Position numbers and translations under genes: made by a program. A stretch of 64,000 bases of DNA from Aquamicrobium defluvii. GTDB lineage: Bacteria; Pseudomonadota; Alphaproteobacteria; Rhizobiales; Rhizobiaceae. Location of the stretch: assembly GCF_004363725.1 (NCBI RefSeq), contig NZ_SNZF01000007.1, positions 117,236-181,235 of the forward strand, given 5' to 3'. Below are positions 39,035 to 47,815 of the stretch, one piece after another. The notes below the pieces were generated by a model. That model had not been told where the DNA came from, did not search any database, and saw only the letters and a program-made list of their open reading frames with translations. Position 1 is the first letter of the stretch. Every line of letters begins with the position of its first letter.

Positions 39035-40129
39035 ATGAGCACACGCAAGGACAGGCTTCGTTCGTTTCTATCCGGCGCAACGCCGCCGGAGCCCGGCGGG
39101 CAGGCTTCTGCACCGTCGTCGCCGGAGGGGGCGCCCGCCGCCTCCATTGCCGCGCCTTCGCCGAGACGCGCCACCTCGGCCGCGGTCAAGGCCATGGGGC
39201 TGACGCTGGGCTCGCTGTCGCAGGAGGCGGAGGAAGCCGGCAAGCTGCGCGAGCTTCTGGCGGCCGGCGAGCATGTGGTGGAGCTCGATCCGAACCTTCT
39301 GGAGCGCTCGCCTTTCCTCGACCGGCTGAGCGACGGCGCACGCAACGACGAGGATTTCGAGACGCTGAAGGCCAGCATGGCCGAACACGGGCAGCAGGTG
39401 CCGGTTCTCGTGCGCCCTCATCCCGATCCGGAAAGGGCCGCGCGGGGAATCTACCAGATCGCCTATGGCCACCGCCGCGCCCAGGCCGCGCGCGAGCTTG
39501 GCCGCCCGGTGCGCGCCGTGGTGCGGACGCTCGACGATGCCGGGCTGGCTATGGCGCAGGGCAAGGAAAATGCGGAGAGACGAGCGCTCTCCTTCATCGA
39601 GCGGGCCTTCTTCGCCAAGGCGCTGCTCGACCACGGCTTCGACCGCGCCACCGCCCAGGCCGCCCTTGCCGTCCACAAATCCGAAATGTCGCGCCTGTTG
39701 CAGGTGACCGAGAAGGTGCCGCTCGACATCGTGCAGGCGATCGGCCCCGCGCCGAAGGCCGGCCGGCCGCGCTGGATGGAGCTTGGCGAACTGCTTTCAG
39801 CCGACCGTGGCGTGGCGCGCCACGAGATCGGCATGCGCCACTTCCGCGACGCCGACAGCGACACGCGGTTCCAGCACCTGTTCGACCGGCTTCAGGCGGC
39901 CGCACACAAGCGCGGGCAGGAGGCGGCGAAGGCTGGCCGTCAGGCGCGCCGGATCGCCGATGGCGAGGGCAGGGTGCTTGGCGAACTGGCGGCTGCTGGC
40001 AAGGCCACGCGGCTGACGATCCCGGACAGTGCCGGCACTGGCTTCGCCGACTATGTGGCGGCCGAGCTGCCGCGCCTGCATGCCGCCTTCCGGGCCGGAC
40101 AGGGCAACAACGTGCAGGACGAAACATGA
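39035..40129 (+). CDS. repB: Plasmid partition protein RepB (ParB family)
   Basis: Centromere-binding protein of 364 residues. Start MSTRKDRLRSFLSG is typical. The ParB nuclease-like domain is near 105-190 (SMAEHGQQVPVLVRPHP, YGHRRAQAARELGRPVRAVV, ENAERRALSFIERAFFAKAL), then a helix-turn-helix near 195-230 (DRATAQAALAVHKSEMSRLLQV). It should load on the GTTGACAGC palindromes and act with RepA. AGGAGG precedes the ATG. Downstream is the repB-repC control gap. Confidence 0.95.
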   Translation: MSTRKDRLRSFLSGATPPEPGGQASAPSSPEGAPAASIAAPSPRRATSAAVKAMGLTLGSLSQEAEEAGKLRELLAAGEHVVELDPNLLERSPFLDRLSDGARNDEDFETLKASMAEHGQQVPVLVRPHPDPERAARGIYQIAYGHRRAQAARELGRPVRAVVRTLDDAGLAMAQGKENAERRALSFIERAFFAKALLDHGFDRATAQAALAVHKSEMSRLLQVTEKVPLDIVQAIGPAPKAGRPRWMELGELLSADRGVARHEIGMRHFRDADSDTRFQHLFDRLQAAAHKRGQEAAKAGRQARRIADGEGRVLGELAAAGKATRLTIPDSAGTGFADYVAAELPRLHAAFRAGQGNNVQDET

Positions 40130-40204
40130 GGACCTGCCGGCAGGGTCGCATCCTGTCCGGCATGTGAGCGAAGAACGGAAACCACGAGCGGAGAAGCAGG
40201 CAAG

Positions 40205-40253
40205 AAAAAAGGCCTCCAGAACGTCGCCATCCCGGAAGCCCCTTTCGATGCAG
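40205..40253 (-). ncRNA. Candidate counter-transcribed RNA of repABC (incompatibility RNA)
   Basis: In the repB-repC gap, on the minus strand, TTGACA (40289-40284) with a 17-bp spacer leads to TTCTTT (40266-40261), a weak -10. About 8 bp on, a short transcript would run to a hairpin (GGCTTCC with GGAGGCC, one G-U pair) followed by six T at about 40210-40205. A roughly 50-nt antisense RNA with a terminator in this gap is the standard repABC ctRNA, which blocks repC expression. No expression evidence is available. Confidence 0.65.
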
Positions 40254-40322
40254 CAATCTGAAAGAATCACTTCCGCAGTGTATTGTCAAGACGCTGGCGC
40301 GTGCTGGTCCGGCATTTTTGTG

Positions 40323-40335
40323 CCTCGAATTGAGG
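40323..40335 (+). promoter_or_regulatory. Hairpin masking the repC ribosome-binding site
   Basis: CCTCGAATTGAGG folds on itself, with the GAGG of the repC ribosome-binding site as the right arm, 8 bp before the ATG. Another small hairpin, GGCA-TTTTTG-TGCC, sits just upstream. Such folding would let the antisense RNA switch repC translation or elongation off. Confidence 0.55.
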
Positions 40336-40343
40336 TGATTCTT

Positions 40344-41648
40344 ATGACGGAGCGTTTTGCGACGACGCCTTTCGGCGGCGGGCGAACTGGTGTTGCCCAA
40401 ATCCGGCACCGGGAGGCGATATACCGGCGGCAGGCGGAACTGAATGAGGGCAGCCAGGCCGGCAACGACACCGGGCGCGCCGGGAAATGGCAGCTCCTGC
40501 GGGCGCTTACCGAAGCGCGCGCCGCTTTCGGTCTCTCCGACCGGACCATCGCCGTGCTCGATGCGCTTTTGAGCTTCCATCCCGAGCGCGAGCTGGACGG
40601 ATCGCAGCCGATCATCGTGTTCCCTTCCAATGCGGAGCTTTCCCTGCGCAGCCGCGGCATGGCCGATGCGACGCTGCGCCGGCATCTGGCGGCGCTGGTG
40701 GAAGCGGGGCTGATCCTGCGGCGCGACAGCGCCAACGGCAAGCGATACTGCCGCCGCGACGAGCGGGGGGAGGTGGAGAGCGCGTTCGGCTTCGATCTCG
40801 CGCCTCTGGCGCTGGCCGCCGGAGCGATCCACGAGGCTGCGGAAGCGGCCCGGGCCGAGGAACGGCTGCGCCGGCGCCTGCGCGGCGAGATCACCATTCA
40901 CCAGCGCGACATCGCCAAGATCGTCGAGGCTGGCAGGGAAGAGAAGCGCAAGGGCGACTGGGAAGGCTTTGCCATGGCCCTGATGCCTCTGAGCCGCCGC
41001 CTGGCGCGTACGACCACGCGTGATCTCCTCGAACAGAGACGCGATGCGCTTCTGCGTCTTCGGGCACAGGTGGAAAACGCCTATCTCGAATGTCTTTCCG
41101 ATACAGAAATGAGCGGCAATGACCTCGATTCCGAGCGGCAATATCAGAATACAAAAACAGAACCATCATTTGATAATAGCTCAGAAAAAGAGCTGAAGGC
41201 CGCTGGGGAGCCCCTGAAGACGAGGGAAGACGGCAGCTTCGATGAAACGCCGGATGAGCTCGACGAGGGCGATGACGGGCTGCCCATGGGAAGAGCCCCC
41301 GAAACCAAGAGCCAGCCGGTGCCGCTAGCCTATCTGTTGCGTGTTTGCCCGACGCTCGCCAGCTATTCGCGCTCAGGCATCGCGGACTGGGCCGATGTGC
41401 TGCAAACCGCACAGCTTGTGCGCTCTATGCTGGGCATTTCGCCGGATGCCTGGGCCAGGGCTTGCGAGACGATGGGCAAACTGGCAGCCAGCGTGGTGAT
41501 CGCGGCAATTCTCGAACGGTCCGAAGCGATCCGGGCGCCGGGCGGTTATCTGCGGGCGCTGACCGGGCGCGCGGAGCAAGGCAGGTTCTCGCTGCTGCCC
41601 ATGCTTTCGGCCCTCGAAAGGGCAGGGGAGGGGAGCGACAGGCAATGA
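40344..41648 (+). CDS. repC: Plasmid replication initiator RepC
   Basis: Initiator of the repABC replicon, 434 residues. Start MTERFATTPFGGGR and the winged-helix region VFPSNAELSLRSRGMADATLRRHLAALVEAGLI with CRRDERGEVESAFGFDLAPL near 130-155 are highly typical; the C-terminal domain (about 325-430) includes TLASYSRSGIADWADVL and GGYLRALTGRAEQGRFS. RepC binds its own gene to start replication. ATG 40344 is chosen over upstream frame extensions because of the GAGG site. The middle of the gene (about residues 250-290) is a low-GC linker. Confidence 0.96.
   Translation: MTERFATTPFGGGRTGVAQIRHREAIYRRQAELNEGSQAGNDTGRAGKWQLLRALTEARAAFGLSDRTIAVLDALLSFHPERELDGSQPIIVFPSNAELSLRSRGMADATLRRHLAALVEAGLILRRDSANGKRYCRRDERGEVESAFGFDLAPLALAAGAIHEAAEAARAEERLRRRLRGEITIHQRDIAKIVEAGREEKRKGDWEGFAMALMPLSRRLARTTTRDLLEQRRDALLRLRAQVENAYLECLSDTEMSGNDLDSERQYQNTKTEPSFDNSSEKELKAAGEPLKTREDGSFDETPDELDEGDDGLPMGRAPETKSQPVPLAYLLRVCPTLASYSRSGIADWADVLQTAQLVRSMLGISPDAWARACETMGKLAASVVIAAILERSEAIRAPGGYLRALTGRAEQGRFSLLPMLSALERAGEGSDRQ
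41140..41195. other. AT-rich segment inside repC, candidate oriV
   Basis: A clearly AT-rich stretch (ATATCAGAATACAAAAACAG, then TTTGATAATAGC) within an otherwise GC-rich gene. In repABC replicons the origin lies in an AT-rich part of repC at about this relative position. Composition is seen; origin function is inferred. Confidence 0.5.
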
Positions 41649-41872
41649 TGGGGGCAATGAGACGGGCCTTCGCTGGACGGTTGTGCATGTCCATTCGTGA
41701 AACTGCCCTCTTGCCGAGGGGAGGGTGCGTGCCGCCAGAAATGGGGCCACGCCAGCCAGCCTGTTTCGGGAGAACGCTTGCCCGAAAACTGTCGTCGGAG
41801 GCTTTCGGTTGAAATTCCCGCGTCGAAGTAATACCTTTCGGAAAACAGTCATTACCTGAAAGGGCGCTTATC

Positions 41873-42106
41873 ATGGCAACCACGGTCACCTCCAAGGGAC
41901 AGGTCACGATCCCCAAGCCGGTTCGCGATCTTCTCGGCATCGAGCCGGGCAGCAAGGTCGATTTTCGCCGGGCCGCCGATGGCAGCGTGGTGATCGCGCG
42001 CGCCGATGGCAAGCCGCCGAAAAACCGCTTTGCCCGTCTGCGCGGGCATGCCGGCGCCGGCCTCGACACCGACGCGATCATGGCGTTGACGCGCGGTGAA
42101 AAGTGA
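41873..42106 (+). CDS. AbrB/MazE-family antitoxin (VapB-like)
   Basis: A 77-residue protein whose N-terminus ATTVTSKGQVTIPKPVRDLLGIEPG is the SpoVT/AbrB swapped-hairpin DNA-binding domain; the tail DTDAIMALTRGEK probably binds the toxin. It overlaps the downstream PIN-domain gene (GTGA). It would neutralise the toxin and repress the pair. Position right after repC suits a plasmid-maintenance role. Confidence 0.88.
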   Translation: MATTVTSKGQVTIPKPVRDLLGIEPGSKVDFRRAADGSVVIARADGKPPKNRFARLRGHAGAGLDTDAIMALTRGEK

Positions 42107-42507
42107 CGCTGGTCGACACCAATGTGCTGCTCGATCTGGTCACGGACGACAGGCGCTGGGCGGACTGGTCGATCGCGCAGCTTGAGGCCGCGAGCCTGCG
42201 CGGGCCGCTCCTGATCAACGATGTCGTCTATTCCGAGCTTTCGGTTCGCTATGAGCGCATCGAGGATCTGGAGGACTTCGTGGAGGCCGCGGGGCTGGAG
42301 CTGCTCCCGATGCCGCGCGCCGCGCTGTTCCTGGCCGGCAAGGTGTTTGCCCGCTACCGTCGCTCGGGCGGAACGCGAACCGGGGTTTTGCCCGATTTCT
42401 TCATCGGCGCCCATGCGGCCATATCCGGCCTGCCGCTTCTGACGCGCGACGTCGGCCGATATCGCAGCTACTTTTCGGGGCTGACCCTGATCGCGCCGGA
42501 CGGATGA
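42103..42507 (+). CDS. PIN-domain ribonuclease toxin (VapC-like)
   Basis: A 134-residue PIN-domain protein, GTG start overlapping the antitoxin stop. The acidic active site is visible: VDTNVLLDL (Asp5), YSELSVRYE (first conserved Glu) and the C-terminal LPDFFIGAHA and LLTRDVGRYRSYF (Asp residues). VapC toxins cleave tRNA or rRNA when antitoxin is lost. With the AbrB-type partner it forms a complete type II module. Confidence 0.87.
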   Translation: MTLVDTNVLLDLVTDDRRWADWSIAQLEAASLRGPLLINDVVYSELSVRYERIEDLEDFVEAAGLELLPMPRAALFLAGKVFARYRRSGGTRTGVLPDFFIGAHAAISGLPLLTRDVGRYRSYFSGLTLIAPDG

Positions 42508-42865
42508 CCGCAGTTTGCTTCTCATGGCGTGGTAGCCTTGGCTGCACAATCCTTTCAGCCTTTGCCCCGGCGCTTCCGCCTTGTTTCCGCGCATGTTGCG
42601 ATCCTTCAACTGTTCCTCACAGCCGCCAAGAAGTACAGAACGCTTTGTTTCGGGTTTTTGACCGGTGCGGCAGCACCTTTGGCACCGACCCTCCAAACGA
42701 CCGATAAGGCAACATTATCGGGCGTGATGCCGAGTCTTCGGCTTGTGCGGTTTATATCGAAAAAATGTATAGAATGCGCAGAGATCATGGTTGCAGGGCC
42801 GACGCGGTGGTGAACGGTTGCAATTTGCCTGACGATCTACCTATATTTGCACCAGGCGGGTGGAA
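42508..42865. other. Intergenic region before cas3
   Basis: No supported gene. It contains a perfect inverted repeat CCGATAA-N7-TTATCGG (42701-42721) and a local AT-rich tract with TATAGAAT near 42770 that could be the -10 of the cas promoter. The repeat could be an operator or a terminator of the toxin-antitoxin pair; it has no T-run. Confidence 0.45.
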
Positions 42866-45106
42866 ATGGACTGGTACGGGCATAGCGGCAGCCAGCCTGA
42901 TAAAGGGGACTGGCAGAGCCTGAAATTGCATCTTGAGGGGGTGGCGAAGCTGGCCGCTGGCATGGCCCAGCCGTTCGGGCTGGAAAATGCGGCTTATACT
43001 GCCGGACTTTTTCACGATCTCGGAAAATATTCCGCGGCCTTCCAGAAGAGGCTGGAAGGTTCCGGCATCGCGGTTGAACACTCGACCGCCGGCGCGCAGG
43101 TCCTGAAATCCATCGCCAGGGGCGATAACGCCGTCATGGCCGATTTTCTAGCCTACGCGATTCTTGGCCATCACGCCGGTCTGCCGGACCGGCAGGGAGA
43201 TGGCGATGGCACGCTCGATCTGCGCATGCAGGCGCCGCTGACCATCGAGGACGAATGGCGGCGGGAGATTTCGGCGGAACTGCCGGACCTGATGCCGCAG
43301 ATGATGCGCACGCTGCCGGCCGACCGCGTGGAACGCGCCTTCGCCATGTCGTTCATGGGACGCATGGTCTTTTCCTGCCTGGTCGACGCCGATTTTCGCG
43401 ATACGGAGCAGTTTTATATCTCGCTTGGGGAACGGCAGGCTGATCGGGAGTGGCCTGCGCTTCAGGACCTGATCGACGGATTTCTCGCCCGCTTCGACGC
43501 GCATATGGCCGGATTCGGGCCTCCTTCGGGTGAGCTTGGACAGGTGCGTGCCCGCGTGCTCTCCCATGTGCGGCAAGGCGCGTCCGGCAAGCCCGGCCTG
43601 TTCACGCTGACGGTGCCGACCGGAGGCGGCAAGACGCTGGCGTCGCTCGGCTTCGCGCTCGACCACGCGAGACGATACGGCCATCGGCGCATCATACTGG
43701 CAATTCCCTTCACCTCCATCATCGAGCAGACGGCGCAGGTTCTGCGCGACGTGCTGGGGGCGGAGCATGTTCTGGAGCACCATTCCTCCATCGATCCGGA
43801 GGCGAAAGGCGAACGCTGGCAGCAGCGCGACAAGCTCAAGCTGGCGATGGAAGACTGGGCCGCGCCCGTCGTCGTGACGACCAATGTGCAACTGTTCGAA
43901 AGCCTGTTTGCCGCGCGGCCGTCGCGGGCCCGCAAGCTCCACAACATCGCCAACTCGATCCTCATTCTGGACGAGGCGCAGACGCTGCCCCGGCATTACC
44001 TGAAGGCCGTGATGCGGGTTCTGGATGAGCTGGCGCGCAATTACGGTTGCACGATCGTGCTGTGCACGGCCACCCAGCCTGCGCTTGCAAAGCGCCCCGA
44101 TTTCAGGGACGGACTGCCGCTGGAAGGGCGCGAGCTGGCGCCGGACCCGGCGGGGCTGGCGGCAAAGCTGGCGCGCACCCACATCCGCCATGCCGGCGAC
44201 ATGGACAATGACGCGCTCGTGCAAGCACTCGAACCTCACCCGCAGGCGCTGGTCATCGTCAACAGCCGCCGCCATGCGCTCGACCTGTTCCGGCAGGCAC
44301 AATCGGCCGGGCTCGACGGTCCGGTTCACCTCACCACACGGCAATATGCAGCGCACCGTCGCCGCATTCTGGCCGATGTGCGCAGGCGTCTGGCCAGCGG
44401 GCAACCATGCCGGCTCATTGCCACCAGCCTGATCGAAGCCGGTGTCGATGTGGATTTTCCTGTCGGATTTCGCGCCGAAGCGGGGCTCGATCAGATCATC
44501 CAGGCGTCGGGGCGCGTCAACCGCGAGGGCAGGCGCGCGCGGGAAGACAGCATCGTCACCGTGTTCCGTGCGCCCGATTACACGCCGCCGCACGAGATCG
44601 CCGGGCTGATCGGCGACATGAAGCGCATCATCGCCACGCATGACGATCTGACCGCGCCGGCTGCGGTCGAAGATTATTTCGGTGAGGTTTACTGGCGTGT
44701 CGGCGACAAGGGGCTGGATGAAAAAGGCATACTGGAGCGGCTCGGTTTCAACGCTCATGGCACGGATTTCCGCTACCGCAGTGTCGCCCGCGATTTCCGC
44801 ATGATCGAGAGCGGGCTGGAACCGGTGATCGTCGCCATCGACGACGATGCCAGAGCGGCGGTCGAGAAGCTTGGCGTTGAAGACATTTCTTCAGGCAGGC
44901 TGGCGCGTGATCTGCAATCCCACGTGGTTCTGGTGCCGCCAAAGGCGCGCGACCTTCTCATTCGCAATGGCCACGTCGCGTTTGTGGAGCCGGAGCGGCG
45001 CGGCGACCAGTTTGCCGTTCTGATGAATGACAGCCTTTACCACCCGGATGTCGGCCTGATCTGGGAGGATGCGGAGTATCTGTCGCTGGAAGGATCGATC
45101 CTGTGA
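42866..45106 (+). CDS. cas3: CRISPR-associated helicase-nuclease Cas3 (HD fused, type I-C)
   Basis: Effector that unwinds and degrades target DNA recruited by Cascade. A 746-residue protein: N-terminal HD nuclease with YTAGLFHDLGKYS (His50, Asp51) and ILGHHAGLPD, then an SF2 helicase with Walker A TVPTGGGKT near 249-257, box II ILDEAQTLPRHY near 366-377, LCTATQPAL and box VI QASGRVNREGR. Start ATG 42866 has AGGCGGG about 6 bp upstream; a GTG at 42860 is less likely. First gene of the cas operon, coupled by GTGA to a small ORF. Confidence 0.96.
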   Translation: MDWYGHSGSQPDKGDWQSLKLHLEGVAKLAAGMAQPFGLENAAYTAGLFHDLGKYSAAFQKRLEGSGIAVEHSTAGAQVLKSIARGDNAVMADFLAYAILGHHAGLPDRQGDGDGTLDLRMQAPLTIEDEWRREISAELPDLMPQMMRTLPADRVERAFAMSFMGRMVFSCLVDADFRDTEQFYISLGERQADREWPALQDLIDGFLARFDAHMAGFGPPSGELGQVRARVLSHVRQGASGKPGLFTLTVPTGGGKTLASLGFALDHARRYGHRRIILAIPFTSIIEQTAQVLRDVLGAEHVLEHHSSIDPEAKGERWQQRDKLKLAMEDWAAPVVVTTNVQLFESLFAARPSRARKLHNIANSILILDEAQTLPRHYLKAVMRVLDELARNYGCTIVLCTATQPALAKRPDFRDGLPLEGRELAPDPAGLAAKLARTHIRHAGDMDNDALVQALEPHPQALVIVNSRRHALDLFRQAQSAGLDGPVHLTTRQYAAHRRRILADVRRRLASGQPCRLIATSLIEAGVDVDFPVGFRAEAGLDQIIQASGRVNREGRRAREDSIVTVFRAPDYTPPHEIAGLIGDMKRIIATHDDLTAPAAVEDYFGEVYWRVGDKGLDEKGILERLGFNAHGTDFRYRSVARDFRMIESGLEPVIVAIDDDARAAVEKLGVEDISSGRLARDLQSHVVLVPPKARDLLIRNGHVAFVEPERRGDQFAVLMNDSLYHPDVGLIWEDAEYLSLEGSIL

Positions 45107-45360
45107 CGGGCGGCATCGCATATTTCGATTATCCTTCGAAGCCTGCGCGGGCCACGGTCGGCCGGGATTTTCCCGGTCGCCCGCAGCGACGGCACAAGAC
45201 GATCGCGCGGGCGATTGTATGGGAATCCGAAACCGCGACCGCTGCCGACATGAGGCGGGAAGAAACATGCTGGATCCGGGCGCTGCGGGCGAACGATCCG
45301 GACATTGGTTACAACAGGTTTCCGGCGTTCGGAACGCCGGGGGCGCGCATCTCATATTGA
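45103..45360 (+). CDS. Uncharacterised 85-residue ORF between cas3 and cas5
   Basis: A GTG-started ORF whose first codon overlaps the cas3 stop (GTGA) and which ends 23 bp before the cas5 start, so it fills a gap of about 280 bp that is usually absent in compact type I-C operons. The product starts MTGGIAYFDYPSKPARATVG, is basic, has no membrane segment and ends GARISY. I recognise no family. Third-position GC is about 70 percent by eye, a little lower than I would expect of neighbours. It may be a real accessory protein or decayed sequence; the exact coupling favours translation. Confidence 0.4.
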   Translation: MTGGIAYFDYPSKPARATVGRDFPGRPQRRHKTIARAIVWESETATAADMRREETCWIRALRANDPDIGYNRFPAFGTPGARISY

Positions 45361-45383
45361 ATGCGTGTGAGGGGGCAGAAGAA

Positions 45384-46052
45384 TTGAGCTATGGAATTCG
45401 TCTGAAGGTTTCCGGCGATTACGGCCTGTTCACCAGGCCGGAAATGAAGGTGGAGCGCGTCACCTACGATGTGATCACGCCCTCGGCGGCGCGAGGCATC
45501 TTGGAGGCGATCCACTGGAAGCCCGCGATTCGCTGGATCGTCGACGCCATCCATGTGCTGGAGCCAATCCGCTTTCAGTCGATCCGCCGCAACGAAGTGG
45601 GCCACAAGGCGCCGGCCGGCAAGATCAGATCCGCGATGAAGCGCGGCGATCTGGCGGGCCTCGGCCAGCTGGTGGACGAGGACCGGCAGCAGCGCGCTTC
45701 CACCGTTCTGGTCAATCCGGCCTATGTGATCGAGGCGCATTTCGAGATGACCGGCAAGGCCGGGCCGGACGACAATGAGGGCAAGCATCTCGACATTTTC
45801 AACCGCCGCGCGGCGCGCGGGCAATGCTTTCATCAGCCTTGTCTCGGAACGCGGGAATTCGCAGCCCGCTTCGAACTGCTCGATCCCGCATCGCCGCTGC
45901 CGGCTGCCATCGAAGACAGCCGCGATCTCGGCTTCATGCTGTTCGACATCGACCACGGCGCCAGGGGCAGCCCCTCCATGTTCTTCAGGGCAAGGATGGA
46001 GAACGGCGTGGTGAGGGTGCCGCATCCGGCCTCGGCGGAGGTGCGCCGATGA
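45384..46052 (+). CDS. cas5c: Type I-C Cascade subunit and pre-crRNA endonuclease Cas5
   Basis: In type I-C, Cas5 replaces Cas6: it cuts pre-crRNA within the repeat and caps the crRNA 5' handle. The 222-residue product begins SYGIRLKVSGDYGLFTRPEM and continues VERVTYDVITPSAARGILEA and IHWKPAIRWIVDAIHVLEPI, the RAMP start of the Cas5d family. No ATG is near; TTG at 45384 lies 8 bp after GAGGGGG and gives the conserved N-terminus, so it is chosen. A weak start could limit Cas5 level. The stop overlaps cas8c by 4 bp. Confidence 0.93.
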   Translation: MSYGIRLKVSGDYGLFTRPEMKVERVTYDVITPSAARGILEAIHWKPAIRWIVDAIHVLEPIRFQSIRRNEVGHKAPAGKIRSAMKRGDLAGLGQLVDEDRQQRASTVLVNPAYVIEAHFEMTGKAGPDDNEGKHLDIFNRRAARGQCFHQPCLGTREFAARFELLDPASPLPAAIEDSRDLGFMLFDIDHGARGSPSMFFRARMENGVVRVPHPASAEVRR

Positions 46053-47815
46053 CCATCCTTTCCTCGCTGGCCCGCGCCTATGAGCGGCTGCCGGATGCGC
46101 CGCCTTACGGGTTCTCCTCGGAGAAGATCGGCTTCATCATCTCGCTGAATGAGGATGGCACAGTTGCCAATGTCATCGACTGGCGCGAGGGCGAGGGCAG
46201 GAAGGCCCGGCCAAGGCTGATGGCCGTGCCGCAGGCGGTGAAGCGCACGGCGGGAATCTCTCCAAACTTCCTGTGGGACAAGACATCCTATGTTCTGGGC
46301 GTGACTGCGGGCGAGGGGAAGCGCACCGCCGAAGAACACCGGGCCTTTGTCGAGAGGCATCTGGAGGCAATTGGCGATACCGAGGATGCCGGGTTGCGCG
46401 CGCTGCGCGCATTTCTGGAAAGCTGGCAGCCGGACAGTTTCATCGCACCCTTCTGGCCCGAAGAAATGAAGGACCAGAACGTGGTCTTCGCGCTGGAGAG
46501 CGAACGCCGCAGCGGCACATATCTGCATGATCGCTCGGCCGCGCGCGCGCTGTGGGCGCGGCTGGCGGAGGCAGGCGGCGATGCGCGTGGCGAGATCTGC
46601 CTCGTCAGCGGCGATGACAGCGCGATGGCGCGCCTGCATCCCTCGATCAAAGGGGTCTGGGGGGCGCAATCCTCCGGTGCGGCGCTGGTGTCCTTCAACC
46701 TCGATGCGTTCACCTCCTACGGCCACGAACAGGGCGACAACGCGCCAGTCTCGACCGCAGCAGCCTTTGCCTACACCACGGCCCTCAACCGTTTTCTGGA
46801 AAAAGACAGCGGGCATCGTATGCAGATCGGCGATGCCTCGACCGTGTTCTGGGCGGATGCGGCCGACCTCGATGCAGCCCGGCTTTCGGAAGCCTTGTTC
46901 GCCAGTTTTTATGACGGCAACGACACGGCGGCGAAGGAAGATGAGGAAAAAGCGGTTCGCGAGCGCGTGAGCGTGCAACTGGCCCGCATCCGCCAGGGCC
47001 TGCCGCTTTCGCAGGTCGATCCTGCCCTGACGAAGGATGTGCGCTTCTACATATTGGGGCTGGCGCCCAATGCGGCGCGCATTTCGGTGCGCTTCTTTTA
47101 TGCCGACAGTTTCGGTGCGCTGGTGACGAATTACCAGAGGTTCATCGAAGACATGCGCATCGAGCCGCCTCCCCGTGAGGGGTATCCGGCGATCTGGCGC
47201 TACCTTCAGGAGACTGCGGTTCTGGGCAAGCGGGAGAACGTTCCGCCCAATCTGGCCGGCGAGTGGATGCGGGCCATTCTTTCCGGGAACCGCTTTCCGC
47301 TCACGCTGCTTTCAGCCGTTCTGACACGTATTCGCGCCGACGGGCGCATCGACGCGCTGCGGGCGTCGATGCTTCGCGGCCTGCTCATTCGCAATTTCAA
47401 CAGGGAGGTACCGGTGGCATTCGACCCGGCGAACGAAAACAAGGGCTATCTGCTCGGACGGCTGTTCGCAGTCTATGAGCAGATTCAGGTCGCCGCGCTT
47501 GGCCGGAACCTGAACGCAGGCATCAGGGACAAATATTACGGCTCCGCCTCGGCGCAGCCGCGCAAGGTGTTCGCGCTGCTCGATAGCGGGGCGGTCAATC
47601 ATCTTTCCAAGATCGGCAAGCAGCGCCCCGGCCAACGCGTCAATCTGGAAAAGCAGGTCGCGGCCATCATGGCCCTGATGTCGCCCGGCTCCGATCCTTT
47701 CCCCACCACGCTTGGCGCCGATGAGCAGGCGCTCTTCGGGCTCGGCTACTACCACCAGCGCAATGAATTTTTCAACAGGACGGATGCTGCCGTCGCTTCC
47801 GGAGAAGATGCATGA
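46049..47815 (+). CDS. cas8c: Type I-C Cascade large subunit Cas8c (Csd1)
   Basis: Large subunit that recognises the PAM and recruits Cas3. The 588 residues match Csd1: start MTILSSLARAYERLPDAPPYGFS, VPQAVKRTAGISPNFLWDKTSYVLG, the central ALVSFNLDAFTSYGHEQGDNAPVS and C-terminal DKYYGSASAQPRKVFALLDSGAVNHLSKI. The tail may also yield the Cas11-like small subunit by internal initiation, as known for I-C systems; no internal start was confirmed here. Coupled to cas7 by ATGA. Confidence 0.95.
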   Translation: MTILSSLARAYERLPDAPPYGFSSEKIGFIISLNEDGTVANVIDWREGEGRKARPRLMAVPQAVKRTAGISPNFLWDKTSYVLGVTAGEGKRTAEEHRAFVERHLEAIGDTEDAGLRALRAFLESWQPDSFIAPFWPEEMKDQNVVFALESERRSGTYLHDRSAARALWARLAEAGGDARGEICLVSGDDSAMARLHPSIKGVWGAQSSGAALVSFNLDAFTSYGHEQGDNAPVSTAAAFAYTTALNRFLEKDSGHRMQIGDASTVFWADAADLDAARLSEALFASFYDGNDTAAKEDEEKAVRERVSVQLARIRQGLPLSQVDPALTKDVRFYILGLAPNAARISVRFFYADSFGALVTNYQRFIEDMRIEPPPREGYPAIWRYLQETAVLGKRENVPPNLAGEWMRAILSGNRFPLTLLSAVLTRIRADGRIDALRASMLRGLLIRNFNREVPVAFDPANENKGYLLGRLFAVYEQIQVAALGRNLNAGIRDKYYGSASAQPRKVFALLDSGAVNHLSKIGKQRPGQRVNLEKQVAAIMALMSPGSDPFPTTLGADEQALFGLGYYHQRNEFFNRTDAAVASGEDA

